Positions 44,947-53,895 of a stretch of DNA of 64,000 nt are shown here, piece by piece; the stretch's first letter is position 1, and every line of letters begins with the position of its first letter. Position numbers and translations under genes: made by a program. This stretch comes from Halorubrum sp. Atlit-26R. GTDB taxonomy: Archaea; Halobacteriota; Halobacteria; Halobacteriales; Haloferacaceae. The stretch spans positions 434,001-498,000 of the forward strand of contig NZ_QPLT01000001.1 of NCBI RefSeq assembly GCF_003666015.1, given 5' to 3'. Under the pieces are notes generated by a model that worked only from the letters and a program-made list of their open reading frames with translations, was not told where the DNA came from and searched no databases.

Positions 44947-45333
44947 ATGGCAACGACCGAATCGCGGGGGCCGGCGATAGACGTCGGGTCGCTGAGCGGC
45001 CTCCACTGGGTAGGCATCGCCGCCGCGCTGATCACCGCCGCCGTCCACATCCGCCTCGGCGTCGGGGGGCTCCCGCTGCCGCTTCGGGTCAGCTTCCTTC
45101 TCGCCGGATTCGGCTTCCTCGGAGCGGTCGTGCTGGTGTTGCTCGACTACCGCCGCCGGGCGGTGTACGCCGTCGGGATCCCCTTCACGCTCGTCCAGAT
45201 CGTCCTGTGGTACGTCTTCAACTTCGCGGGCGGGGGGAAGTCGTTCCCGGCCGACGTGGGAACGCTCGGCGCCGTCGACAAGATCGCACAGGTTGTGTTG
45301 ATCGCCGTGCTGGTCGCCCTGCTCCGCCGATAG
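44947..45333 (+). CDS. Small four-helix membrane protein
   Basis: A 128-residue haloarchaeal membrane protein starting MATTESRGPAIDVGSLSG. Four predicted helices (about residues 22-38, 46-66, 72-92 and 108-127) surround a short conserved loop FNFAGGGKSFPADVGTLGAVDKIAQ. The ATG follows an AT-rich box (GTATTTCTTTG near 44911). I do not recognise a named function. It lies 75 bp before the CDP-alcohol transferase gene on the same strand. Confidence 0.7.
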   Translation: MATTESRGPAIDVGSLSGLHWVGIAAALITAAVHIRLGVGGLPLPLRVSFLLAGFGFLGAVVLVLLDYRRRAVYAVGIPFTLVQIVLWYVFNFAGGGKSFPADVGTLGAVDKIAQVVLIAVLVALLRR

Positions 45334-45407
45334 CCGTGTCGACTCGGAAGCGCCGACCGCGGTGCGGGCGCGCCGCCGGGGTCGCCGACACCGGAGGTGA
45401 CGGGTAG

Positions 45408-46178
45408 ATGGCCGGCGTACGGCAGCGGCGCTCCCTCCGCGTCGGGGTCGGCGTCGGGCTCCCGCTCGTCGCCGCGGTCGCGCTCGCCGCGCTCCTGTTC
45501 CGGCTGTTCCCGATGGACGCGACCGGCCGGTGGGGGCTCTCTCCCGCCGTCGTCGCGGGCGGCTGCTGGGCCGGACAGCTCTGGTACGTCGGCTACCGGC
45601 TCGACCCGGAGCGGCTGGCCGGGCCGTTCTGGCGGCGGCTGTTCGGGCTGGCGAACGGGGTCACGCTCGTCCGGGGAGCGCTGTACGCCGTCGTCGCCGG
45701 GTTCGCGGTCGTCCCGCCGGGGACGTCGCTCGCGTGGGTGCCGGCGCTGTGTTACGGGACCGGCGTCGCGCTCGACAACCTCGACGGGACCCTCGCCCGG
45801 ACGGTGGGCCGGGAGACCGAGATCGGCCGCCGGCTCGACATGGCGTTCGACACCTTCGGGTTCGTCGCCGCGCCGCTGGTGGCGGTGCTGTGGGGGCTGC
45901 TGCCGGTCTGGTACCTCTCGATCTCCGCCGCGCGCTACGTCTTCCGCGGCGCCGTGTGGCTGCGCCGCGTCCGCGGGCTCCCCGTCGGCGACCTCCCCGA
46001 CAGCGACCTCGGGAAGTACCTCGCGGGCGTCCAGATGGTGTTCGTGACGGTCGCGCTCGTCCCGCCGGTCCCGACCGGACTCGTGCGGACCGTCGCGCCC
46101 GTCGTCCTCCTCCCGTCGCTCGCGGTGTTTACGCGCGACTACCTCTTCGTCAGCGGGCACCTCTCCGAGCGCCGGTGA
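45408..46178 (+). CDS. CDP-alcohol phosphatidyltransferase-family enzyme
   Basis: A 256-residue membrane enzyme with about seven helices. The full family motif D-x2-D-G-x2-A-R-x8-G-x3-D-x3-D is present in DNLDGTLARTVGRETEIGRR and the following LDMAFD (about residues 126-151). Such enzymes transfer a phospho-lipid or phospho-polyol group from a CDP-activated donor to an alcohol, as in archaetidyl-lipid or inositol-phosphate synthesis. The substrate cannot be read from sequence. It is convergent with the MDR dehydrogenase. Confidence 0.9.
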   Translation: MAGVRQRRSLRVGVGVGLPLVAAVALAALLFRLFPMDATGRWGLSPAVVAGGCWAGQLWYVGYRLDPERLAGPFWRRLFGLANGVTLVRGALYAVVAGFAVVPPGTSLAWVPALCYGTGVALDNLDGTLARTVGRETEIGRRLDMAFDTFGFVAAPLVAVLWGLLPVWYLSISAARYVFRGAVWLRRVRGLPVGDLPDSDLGKYLAGVQMVFVTVALVPPVPTGLVRTVAPVVLLPSLAVFTRDYLFVSGHLSERR

Positions 46179-46188
46179 CCGCGACCGT

Positions 46189-47241
46189 TCACTCGTACTC
46201 CAAGATCACCTGAACCGTCTCGTCGGCCGTCGAGTCGAGCAGCTCGTACGCCTCCGACGCGCGCTCGAACGGGATCCGGTGGGTGATCAGCTCGTCGGCG
46301 GGGACCCGGTCGAGCCGTTCGAGCGCCGCGTCCATGCGTCGGTCGCGGTCCCAGCGCCCCCGGAGCTCGGGGCTTATCGTCGACACCTGGCTGGAGACGA
46401 TGTCGATGCGGTCCCGGTGGAACCGCCCGCCGAGCCCGATCGGCTCGCGTTTGGTGCCGTACCACGACCCGACGACGATCCGCGCGTCGTAGCCGACGAC
46501 GCCGAGCGCGTCGTCGAGCGCGCTCGGCTGGCCGGAGAGCTCGACCGCGAGGTCGGCGTCGCGGAGGCGGGCGTCCGAGCCGGCGGCGTCGAGCGCGTCG
46601 CCCGAACCGGCGAGGCCCGCGTCGGCGTCGTCGCCGAGAGCCGCCGGCGTCGTCGTCCGGTCGGCGCCGAACGACGCCGCGAGGGCCCGACGACGCTCGA
46701 CCGGGTCGACCACGACGAGCGACTCCAGCGGGAACGCGGCCAGCAGCCGGGTGACGCAGAGCCCGATCACGCCGGCGCCGAACACCACGACCCGCTCCCC
46801 GAGCCGAGGGGCGGCGTCGAGGACGATGTTCGTCGCGGTCTCGACCGAGGGCAGGAGCGACCCGACGGCCGGCGTCGTCCCCGGCGGGAGCGCGACCACC
46901 GAGTCGGGGGTGGTCCGGAAGCTCGTCTGGTGGGGGACGAACGAGAACACCGACCGGCCGACCCAGTCCGGGTCGACGTCCGCGCCGACCTCGCTGACGA
47001 CCCCGCTCGCGGCGTACCCGTACTGGAGGGGGTACGAGAGGTCGCCGTCGAGCGCGTCGAGCGCCTCGTCGGCCGGGAGACCGTCGGGCGTCTGGTCGCG
47101 GTACACGAGCAGCTCCGTCCCGGCGCTTATCGCCGACGCCCGGGTGTCGACGAGCAGTTCGTCGGCGTCCGGCGGGCCGACCGACGTCTCCCGCACCTCG
47201 ACGGTCTCCGGACCCGTGAAGTAGAGCGCCGCGTCGGTCAT
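46189..47241 (-). CDS. MDR-family dehydrogenase without catalytic-zinc ligands
   Basis: A 350-residue medium-chain dehydrogenase. It has the nucleotide-binding GERVVVFGAGVIGLCVTRLL, and an N-terminal GroES-like half in which SAISAGTELLVYRD replaces the Cys-containing zinc site. Cys residues of the structural zinc lobe are also absent. This layout resembles BchC and similar enzymes called zinc-binding alcohol dehydrogenases. Residues 210-235 are an Asp/Ala/Gly insertion. Two palindromes lie in its promoter. Confidence 0.85.
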   Translation of the reverse strand: MTDAALYFTGPETVEVRETSVGPPDADELLVDTRASAISAGTELLVYRDQTPDGLPADEALDALDGDLSYPLQYGYAASGVVSEVGADVDPDWVGRSVFSFVPHQTSFRTTPDSVVALPPGTTPAVGSLLPSVETATNIVLDAAPRLGERVVVFGAGVIGLCVTRLLAAFPLESLVVVDPVERRRALAASFGADRTTTPAALGDDADAGLAGSGDALDAAGSDARLRDADLAVELSGQPSALDDALGVVGYDARIVVGSWYGTKREPIGLGGRFHRDRIDIVSSQVSTISPELRGRWDRDRRMDAALERLDRVPADELITHRIPFERASEAYELLDSTADETVQVILEYE

Positions 47242-47313
47242 CGTGTCGTCGCGAATCTGGTCCGTCCGCGGACGGGGCCGGGGTGACCCCGCGCCCCCCG
47301 GCTCGGCTGGTGA

Positions 47314-47352
47314 CGTGACACGTAGGTCTACACGGACCGTGTGATGTTAAGT
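47314..47352 (-). promoter_or_regulatory. Promoter and paired palindromes before the MDR dehydrogenase
   Basis: Reading leftward, a TATA-like TTAAC box (plus-strand GTTAAG, 47347-47352) is followed by ACACGG-A-CCGTGT (47331-47343, 6-bp perfect arms) and then ACGTG-A-CACGT (47314-47324, 5-bp perfect arms). Both cover the expected start-site region, so a dimeric repressor could act there. The dehydrogenase start is about 75 bp further downstream, giving a 5' leader. Confidence 0.5.
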
Positions 47353-47428
47353 CCTCGCGCCGTGCGCGGGTCGGAACAGTACCGACGGAAAACGGAACCG
47401 AAAACGAACCGCAGCGGTCGCGTGACGC

Positions 47429-48664
47429 TCAGCGGATGACGTCGAGCCCGTTGTTCTTCTCGATCGGGTCGCTGCCGCCGTCGGACTCCCAGCCGCGCTC
47501 GGTGCCGCCGGAGACCGCCGGCTCGCCTCTCTCGCCCGCGGCGCCCGCGCTCTCGTTCGCCTCGGCCGCCCGAGATCGTGAGTCGCCGAGGTCGTCCGCG
47601 TCGACCGCGGCGCGGGACTTGTCGGCCTGCTTCTGGGTGGAGGGACCGAGAACCTGCGCGCTCTGGACGCCCGTCATGATCGCCATGACGCGCACCTTCC
47701 CCTTGTACTCCTCCTGGATGCGGGCGCCCCAGATCACGTTGGCGCTCGCCTCTAAGCGTTCGGTGATGTTGTTCGCGATCCCCTCGGCCTCCTTCAGCGT
47801 GAGGTCCGGGCCGCCCGTGATGTGGACGAGCCCGCCCGAGGCGCCGCGGTAGTCGACGTCGAGCAGCGGGTGGTTCATCGCGTCGTTGACCACCTCTTGG
47901 GTCTTGTTCTTGTCCTGGGTCTCGCCGACGAGCATGACCGCCACGCCGCCCTGGTTCATGATCGTCGACATGTCCGCGTAGTCGAGGTTGATGAGGCTCG
48001 GCTGGGTGATCGTCTCCGAGATCCCCTTCACCGTCTCCGCGATGATCTGGTCCATCACGGAGAACGCCTTCCCGATCGGCAGGTTCGGGACGTAGTCGAG
48101 CAGGCGGTTGTTGTCGAGGACGATGATCGAGTCGGCCTCGTTGCGGAGGTCTTCGAGGCCCTCCTCGGCCTTCACCGTGCGGGCGCGCTCGACGTTGAAC
48201 GGGGTCGAGACCATCCCGACGACGATGGCGCCCTGCTCTTTGGCGATCTTCGAGACGACCGGCGCCGCGCCGGTGCCCGTGCCGCCGCCCATGCCGGCGG
48301 TGACGAAGACGAGGTCCGCGTCGCCGAGCACCTCCTTGATCGTGCCCTGGGCCATCTCGGTGGCGCGCTCGCCCATCTTGGGATCGCCGCCGGCGCCGAG
48401 CCCCTGCGTGAGCGACTTGCCCACGAGGATCTTGGTGTCGGCCTCGATCATCTTGAGGTGCTGTTTGTCCGTGTTGATGGCGACGGTGTCGGCGCCGTCG
48501 ACGCCGATGTTGTAGAGCCGGTTGACCGTGTTGTTCCCGGCGCCGCCGGCACCGACGATGACGATCCGGGGGTCCCCGAACTCGTCGTCGCCCATGTCGA
48601 CGTCATCCATGTCGCGCTTCTCCGCCTCCGCGTTGTCGAGGGCGTCCTGAACGAGATCTTGCAT
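47429..48664 (-). CDS. ftsZ2: Tubulin-family cell-division protein FtsZ2
   Basis: A 411-residue FtsZ. It starts [20 protein letters not shown], the FtsZ2-type N terminus, with [15 protein letters not shown], the GTP-binding GGGTGTG at 126-132 and the T7-loop NLDYAD at 226-231. The C-terminal 60 residues form a Ser/Gly/Glu linker ending NNGLDVIR, possibly a partner-binding tail. In Haloferax FtsZ2 works with FtsZ1 in ring constriction. It begins 4 bp after the cdrS stop, so the two are one operon. Confidence 0.95.
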   Translation of the reverse strand: MQDLVQDALDNAEAEKRDMDDVDMGDDEFGDPRIVIVGAGGAGNNTVNRLYNIGVDGADTVAINTDKQHLKMIEADTKILVGKSLTQGLGAGGDPKMGERATEMAQGTIKEVLGDADLVFVTAGMGGGTGTGAAPVVSKIAKEQGAIVVGMVSTPFNVERARTVKAEEGLEDLRNEADSIIVLDNNRLLDYVPNLPIGKAFSVMDQIIAETVKGISETITQPSLINLDYADMSTIMNQGGVAVMLVGETQDKNKTQEVVNDAMNHPLLDVDYRGASGGLVHITGGPDLTLKEAEGIANNITERLEASANVIWGARIQEEYKGKVRVMAIMTGVQSAQVLGPSTQKQADKSRAAVDADDLGDSRSRAAEANESAGAAGERGEPAVSGGTERGWESDGGSDPIEKNNGLDVIR

Positions 48665-48668
48665 CAGT

Positions 48669-48848
48669 TTACACCTTCGCCCAGTTGCGGTTGCGGCCGC
48701 GCTCGTCGCGCTCGCCGTCCTGTTCGTTCAACATGTCGCGGACGGCCGACCGGATCGCCTCGCTCCGGTTCGGGAACTCGCCCGTCTCCACCATCTGTTC
48801 GACCTCGTCGATCTGCTGTTTCGGGATTCGTAGTGTCACACGCTCCAT
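48669..48848 (-). CDS. cdrS: Ribbon-helix-helix cell-division regulator CdrS
   Basis: A 59-residue ribbon-helix-helix protein starting [20 protein letters not shown], with an [14 protein letters not shown] helix and a basic tail. Size, fold and position immediately before ftsZ2 identify it as CdrS, shown in Halobacterium and Haloferax to regulate division genes. The ATG at 48848 is used; the frame stays open upstream but that part is not family-like. A leader of about 115 nt with several GTAAGAC motifs precedes it. Confidence 0.92.
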   Translation of the reverse strand: MERVTLRIPKQQIDEVEQMVETGEFPNRSEAIRSAVRDMLNEQDGERDERGRNRNWAKV

Positions 48849-48861
48849 TGGTATTCCCCCG

Positions 48862-49015
48862 GTAAGACGGCGAACACGCGACGCGTGTGTCTTACAGCGC
48901 GAAACCGCCCGACTGCGGGGCGACACCCCGCACCGGACGCCCGCTGTAAGACGACCGTCTTACGCAGATGAAGTCACCGAGCGAACCATTATAAAACTAC
49001 CGGCCACTGTAAGAC
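48862..49015. promoter_or_regulatory. GTAAGAC operator array and TATA box upstream of cdrS-ftsZ2
   Basis: Five exact GTAAGAC/GTCTTAC heptamers occur at 48862-48868, 48889-48895 (inverted), 48946-48952, 48957-48963 (inverted) and 49009-49015. The third and fourth form one inverted repeat with a 4-bp spacer. On the minus strand a TTATAAAA-type TATA box (48989-48996) places the start site near 48966, immediately beside that inverted repeat; the fifth heptamer is just upstream of TATA. This is a strong candidate binding array for CdrL, CdrS or both. Confidence 0.75.
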
Positions 49016-49064
49016 AGAATGTGAAAACGGCCGAAAAGAGGCGTATACGGCCGCCTATGCCACG

Positions 49065-49670
49065 TTACTGATCTTTCAAAACGTCCGCAGCAGGGGTCCG
49101 CCGCCCGCAGCCGGGGCAGAACGCCCAGTCGGTTCGGAGCTCGTCGCCGCACTCGCAGAAGGCCCTGTGCGACTGCTTTTCACCGCAGTTCGGGCAGTAT
49201 ACGTGGTCAGACGGGACGGTTTCGCCACATCCGCCGCAGGCGTTTTCGCGCGTTTGCGCGCCCGGACTCGGGTCCGTCTTACGCGCGCTCGGCTCCGTCT
49301 CGCCGGCCGTCTCACGCGTCACACGCACCTCGTCGTCTCGATCGTCGGATTCGGTGCTCGGGGCGTCGAGCGTGACGTTTACGTTGATATCGCCGGTAGT
49401 CTCGGACGTATACGCCCGCGTCGCGGCACCGCCCGCCGGACCGAGCCGCTCGTCGAGCGCGGCGTCGAGCCGCTCCGCGATCAGGTCGTCGACGCGGTCC
49501 GCGAGGGCGTCGTCGACGCTCCCGGTCGCCGCGTCGGACGCGTCGGACGCGTCCCCCTCCCCGTCGAGGTGCGTCCGGAGCGCCTCCCGCATCACCTCGC
49601 TTTTGGAAGCGTCACACGCTTCCAGCCGGTCGACGAGGTCGTCGTCCGCCCGGAAGGTGATCTTGCTCAT
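49065..49670 (-). CDS. cdrL: Ribbon-helix-helix zinc-ribbon regulator CdrL
   Basis: A 201-residue protein. It has an N-terminal ribbon-helix-helix (SKITFRADDDLVDRLEACDASKSEV, then MREALRTHL), a linker of about 90 residues, and a C-terminal double zinc ribbon (CGGCGETV, YCPNCGEK, CECGDEL, FCPGCGRR). Position upstream of cdrS-ftsZ2 and this architecture fit CdrL, reported to control that operon. The GTAAGAC array lies between the two genes. Confidence 0.88.
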   Translation of the reverse strand: MSKITFRADDDLVDRLEACDASKSEVMREALRTHLDGEGDASDASDAATGSVDDALADRVDDLIAERLDAALDERLGPAGGAATRAYTSETTGDINVNVTLDAPSTESDDRDDEVRVTRETAGETEPSARKTDPSPGAQTRENACGGCGETVPSDHVYCPNCGEKQSHRAFCECGDELRTDWAFCPGCGRRTPAADVLKDQ

Positions 49671-49830
49671 ACCGAAGGAGTATCTCCGGTCGGTATAAGT
49701 ATCTTCTCCTGCTGTCTGACACGTTTCACGGCGCCGAAACGTTCGAGCGGACGACGCCCGGATCGTGCGGTTTGGTCACACATGTGTCTGACGCAGATTT
49801 ATACGCGTCGCGCGAGCATGCGTGTATATA

Positions 49831-50292
49831 ATGAGTAACCGCGTCGAGGACCTCGAACGGCAGGTCGCGGAGCTACAGGCGGCGGTCAACGGGCTCACCG
49901 AGGAGCTCGTCGAGATGAAAGAGCGCGTCCGACAGCTGGAAGACGAGCGGTCGGTCGCGGTGGAGGAGTCGGCCGCCGAGGCGACGGCCGGTTCCGAAGC
50001 GGCGGACGCCGCGGCCGACGAGCCCGCGAGCGAGGAGTCCGCCTCCGACGACGCGTCAGAGGTGTCGGGGGGCGAGCGGACGACCCATTCCGACGACCAC
50101 GTCGACGTCTTCGAGTCGGTCGAGGAGCCGTCCGACGGCGGCGACGGGGAGGCGGCGACCGCGGACGACGCGAGCGAGGGCGACGACGTCGTCGTCCCCG
50201 AGCAGTCGGCGACGACGCCCGACGCCGAGGCCGAGGAGGCCGCCGAGGACGACGGCGAGTCGAGCGAGGGCGACGACATCATCGTCGCGTAA
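49831..50292 (+). CDS. Acidic coiled-coil protein upstream of smc
   Basis: A 153-residue protein. Residues 1-45 form a clear coiled coil (VEDLERQVAELQAAVNGLTEELVEMKERVRQLED), followed by a long disordered tail rich in Ala, Glu, Asp and Ser. I recall similar haloarchaeal proteins (DUF7518-type). A TTTATACG box lies 27-34 bp before the ATG at 49831. It ends 18 bp before smc and is likely co-transcribed, so a partner role for SMC is plausible but unproven. Confidence 0.75.
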   Translation: MSNRVEDLERQVAELQAAVNGLTEELVEMKERVRQLEDERSVAVEESAAEATAGSEAADAAADEPASEESASDDASEVSGGERTTHSDDHVDVFESVEEPSDGGDGEAATADDASEGDDVVVPEQSATTPDAEAEEAAEDDGESSEGDDIIVA

Positions 50293-50310
50293 GCGGTCGC
50301 CTCCGCCCCC

Positions 50311-53300
50311 ATGCACATCACTGAAGTCGTTTTAGACGGGTTCAAGAGCTTCGGGCGAACGACGAGGATCCCCTTCTACGAGGACTTCACCGTCGTCACC
50401 GGCCCGAACGGCTCCGGGAAGTCGAACATCATCGACGGCGTGCTGTTCGCGCTCGGGCTCGCCCGCACCCGCGGGATCCGCGCGAAGAAGCTCACCGACC
50501 TCATCTACAACCCCGGCCACGACGACGGCGAGGCCGCCGCCGGGCCGAGCGAGGCCTCCGTCACGGTCGTGCTCTCCAACGAGGACGGCACCCTCGACCG
50601 GTCGCAGGTCGTCTCCGCGGCCGGCACGGAGAACGTCGGCGACGTCTCCGAGATCACGATCAAGCGCCGCGTGAAGGAGACCGAGGACAACTACTACTCG
50701 TACTACTACCTCAACGGGCGCTCGGTGAACCTCTCGGACGTTCAGGACCTGCTCGCGGCCGCGGGCGTGACCCCGGAGGGGTACAACGTGGTGATGCAGG
50801 GCGACGTCACCGAGATCATCAACATGACCCCCTACCAGCGGCGGGGGATAATCGACGAGATCGCGGGCGTCGCGGAGTTCGACGAGAAGAAGGAGGCCGC
50901 CTACGAGGAGCTCGACACGGTCGAGGACCGGATCGGCGAGGCGGACCTCCGCATCGGCGAGAAGGAGGACCGCCTCGACCAGCTCGCCGACGAGCGCGAG
51001 ACCGCCCTCCAGTACCAGGAGCTCCGCGACGAGCTCGAGGAGTACCGCGGGTTCCGGAAGGCCTCCGAGTTAGAGGAGAAGCGCGACGCGCTCGCGGACG
51101 TCGAGGGCGAGGTCGACGAGGCCGAAGCGGACCTCGACGACCTCCGCGAGGAGCTCGACGCCAGACAGGGGAAGCTCACGCGCCTCGAAGAGGACCTCGC
51201 GGACCTCAACCACGAGATCGAGACGAAGGGAGAGGAGGAGCAGATCGAGATCCGCTCGGAGATAGAGGAGATCAAAGGCGAGGTCTCGCGGCTGGAGGAC
51301 CGGATCGAGTCGGCCGAGTCGCGCGCCGAGTCGGCGGAGAACGACCGGCGGCAGGCGTTCGTCCAGATCGACCGCAAGGAGGAGAAGGTCGAGGAGCTCG
51401 ACGCCGAGATCCGCGAGACGAAGGTGGAGAAGGCGTCGGTGAAGTCGGAGCTGGCGACGAAGCGCTCCGAGCTCGCCGACGTCGAGGCCGAGATCGAGGG
51501 CGCGGACACGGAGTTCGACGAGCTAAAAAGCGATCTCGCGGAGAAGAAGGAAGCGATCGAGTCGCTCCGCGAGGAGAAGAACGAGACGCAACGCGAGAAG
51601 GACCGGCTGCTCGACGAGGCCCGCCGCCGCTCGAACGCCGTGAGCGAGGCCCGCGAGGAGTTAGAGGCGGCCCGCGAGTCGCTCCCGGAGCACAAGGCGC
51701 GCATCTCCGAGCTGAAGAGCGAGCTCGACAAGGCCGAGAAGAACCAGGCGACCATCGAGGACGCTGTCGCGGATCTCTTCGCCGAGAAGGCCGAGACGGA
51801 GGAGCGCTTGGAGGAGATCGAAGACACCCTCCGCGAGAAGCAGAACGAGTACGCCAAGCTGGAGGCGGCCGCGGACCAGCGCGGCGACGCCTCCTGGCCC
51901 CGCGCGGTCACCGAAGTGAAGAACGGCGGCATCGACGGCGTCCACGGCGCCGTCGGCGAGCTGGGCTCGGTCGAGGCCGAGTACGCCGAGGCCTGCGAGA
52001 CCGCCGCGGGCGGCCGGCTGGCCAACGTCGTCGTCGACGACGACGGCGTCGGCTCGACCTGTATCGACTACCTCAAGCAGCGCAACGCGGGGCGGGCGAC
52101 GTTCCTCCCGATCACGAAGATGGACGACCGGAGCCTCCCGCGGAAGCCGTCGGTGCCGGGCGTCGTCGACTTCGCGCGCAACCTCGTCGACTACGACGCC
52201 GAGTACGACTCGATCTTCTCGTACGTGCTCGGCTCGACGCTCGTCGTCGAGGACATGTCGACCGCCCGCGACCTGATGGGCGACTACCGGATGGTCACGC
52301 TCGACGGCGACCTCGTCGAGAAGTCGGGCGCGATGACCGGCGGCTCCGGCGGCGGCTCCCGCTACTCGTTCACGAAGTCCGGCGGCGGCAAACTGGAGCG
52401 GCTCGCGACGGAGATATCCGACCTCGAGGACGAGCGGCAGTCGGTCCAGTCGGAGATCGACGCGCTCGACGACGACATTGAGGACGCGCGCGACCGGAAG
52501 GCGGACGCGGCCGAGCGCGTCCGCTCGCTTGAGGCGGACGTCGAGCGCGCCGAGGACGACCTGTCGGACGCGGAAGATCGGATCGAGGAGCTGGAAGACG
52601 AACTGGAGGAGCTGGAGGCGGAACGCGAGTCCGTCGACGAGCAGATGACGGCGCTCGACGAGGAGCTCGCGGAGACCGACGCGGAGATCGACGAGCTCGC
52701 GGCCGAGATCGACGACATCGAGGCCGAGCTCGCCGACTCGAAGATCCCGGAGCTCTCCGAGCGCGCCGACGAGATCCGCGCGGAGATCGACGACCTCGAA
52801 GACCGGATGGACTCGCTCGACGGCCGGATCAACGAGCTGGAGTTGGAGAAGGGGTACGCCGAGGACGCCCTCGACGACCTCCACGACGACGTCGAGGAGG
52901 CGCAGAACGCGAAGGCGGAGGCAGAGGAGGCGATCGCCGAGCACGAAGCCGCGATCGAGGAGAAGGAGGCGGAGCTCGCCGAGAAGAAGGAAGCGATCGC
53001 CGACCTCGAAGCGGAGCTCACGGAGCTGAAAGAAGAGCGGGAGGAGCTCCGCGAGGAGATCCGCGAGGCGACCCGGAAGCGCGACGAGCAGCGGTCGCTC
53101 GTCTCGGAGGCGGAGTCGGACCTCTCGGACCTCACCGACCGCCGCGACCGCTTGGAGTGGGAGATCGACGAGTTGGAGTCGCAGGTCGGCGCCTACGACG
53201 CCGACGAGATCCCCGACCTCGACGAGGTGGAGTCGCGGATCGAGGAGTTAGAGGCCGAGATGGAGGCGCTCGAACCGGTGAACATGCTCGCGATCGACGA

Positions 53301-53895
53301 GTACGAGGAGGTCCAGGCGGCGCTCGACGAGCTCCAGGAGCGCCGCGACGTGCTCGTCGAGGAGCGCGACGCCATCGAGGAGCGCATCGAGGGGTACGAG
53401 GCGGCCAAGAAGGAGACGTTCATGGAGACGTTCGAGTCGATCAACGACCACTTCGAGGACATCTTCGCGCGGCTCTCGGCCGGGACCGGAGAGCTCGTCT
53501 TGGAGAACCCCGAGGACCCGTTCGAGGAGGGACTGGCGATGAAGGCGCAGCCCGCGGACAAGCCGGTCCAGCGGCTCGACGCGATGAGCGGCGGCGAGAA
53601 GTCGCTGACCGCCCTCTCGTTCATCTTCGCCGTCCAGCGCCACAACCCCGCGCCGTTCTACGCGCTCGACGAGATCGACGCGTTCCTCGACGCGGTCAAC
53701 GCCGAGCGCGTCGGCGAGATGATCGAGGAACTCGCTCAGGAGGCCCAGTTCGTCGTCGTCGGCCACCGCTCGGCGCTTTTAGAGCGCTCCGACCGCGCCA
53801 TCGGCGTCACGATGCAGGGCGATAACCTCTCGGCGGTGACCGGGATGCAGTTCGGCGACGACGCGGACGAGGAGGGGGTGAGCGCGGATGACTGA
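50311..53895 (+). CDS. smc: Chromosome segregation protein SMC
   Basis: A 1194-residue SMC ATPase. Walker A GPNGSGKSN is at residues 31-39, two long coiled coils (about 170-510 and 700-1020) flank a hinge containing GRLANVVVDDDGVGSTCIDYL, and the C-terminal head has LDAMSGGEKSLTALSFIFAVQ and Walker B FYALDEIDAFLDAVNAERV. It forms a DNA-loop-extruding dimer closed by the kleisin ScpA. Full length with no frameshift. Its last 8 bp overlap scpA. Confidence 0.97.
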   Translation: MHITEVVLDGFKSFGRTTRIPFYEDFTVVTGPNGSGKSNIIDGVLFALGLARTRGIRAKKLTDLIYNPGHDDGEAAAGPSEASVTVVLSNEDGTLDRSQVVSAAGTENVGDVSEITIKRRVKETEDNYYSYYYLNGRSVNLSDVQDLLAAAGVTPEGYNVVMQGDVTEIINMTPYQRRGIIDEIAGVAEFDEKKEAAYEELDTVEDRIGEADLRIGEKEDRLDQLADERETALQYQELRDELEEYRGFRKASELEEKRDALADVEGEVDEAEADLDDLREELDARQGKLTRLEEDLADLNHEIETKGEEEQIEIRSEIEEIKGEVSRLEDRIESAESRAESAENDRRQAFVQIDRKEEKVEELDAEIRETKVEKASVKSELATKRSELADVEAEIEGADTEFDELKSDLAEKKEAIESLREEKNETQREKDRLLDEARRRSNAVSEAREELEAARESLPEHKARISELKSELDKAEKNQATIEDAVADLFAEKAETEERLEEIEDTLREKQNEYAKLEAAADQRGDASWPRAVTEVKNGGIDGVHGAVGELGSVEAEYAEACETAAGGRLANVVVDDDGVGSTCIDYLKQRNAGRATFLPITKMDDRSLPRKPSVPGVVDFARNLVDYDAEYDSIFSYVLGSTLVVEDMSTARDLMGDYRMVTLDGDLVEKSGAMTGGSGGGSRYSFTKSGGGKLERLATEISDLEDERQSVQSEIDALDDDIEDARDRKADAAERVRSLEADVERAEDDLSDAEDRIEELEDELEELEAERESVDEQMTALDEELAETDAEIDELAAEIDDIEAELADSKIPELSERADEIRAEIDDLEDRMDSLDGRINELELEKGYAEDALDDLHDDVEEAQNAKAEAEEAIAEHEAAIEEKEAELAEKKEAIADLEAELTELKEEREELREEIREATRKRDEQRSLVSEAESDLSDLTDRRDRLEWEIDELESQVGAYDADEIPDLDEVESRIEELEAEMEALEPVNMLAIDEYEEVQAALDELQERRDVLVEERDAIEERIEGYEAAKKETFMETFESINDHFEDIFARLSAGTGELVLENPEDPFEEGLAMKAQPADKPVQRLDAMSGGEKSLTALSFIFAVQRHNPAPFYALDEIDAFLDAVNAERVGEMIEELAQEAQFVVVGHRSALLERSDRAIGVTMQGDNLSAVTGMQFGDDADEEGVSADD

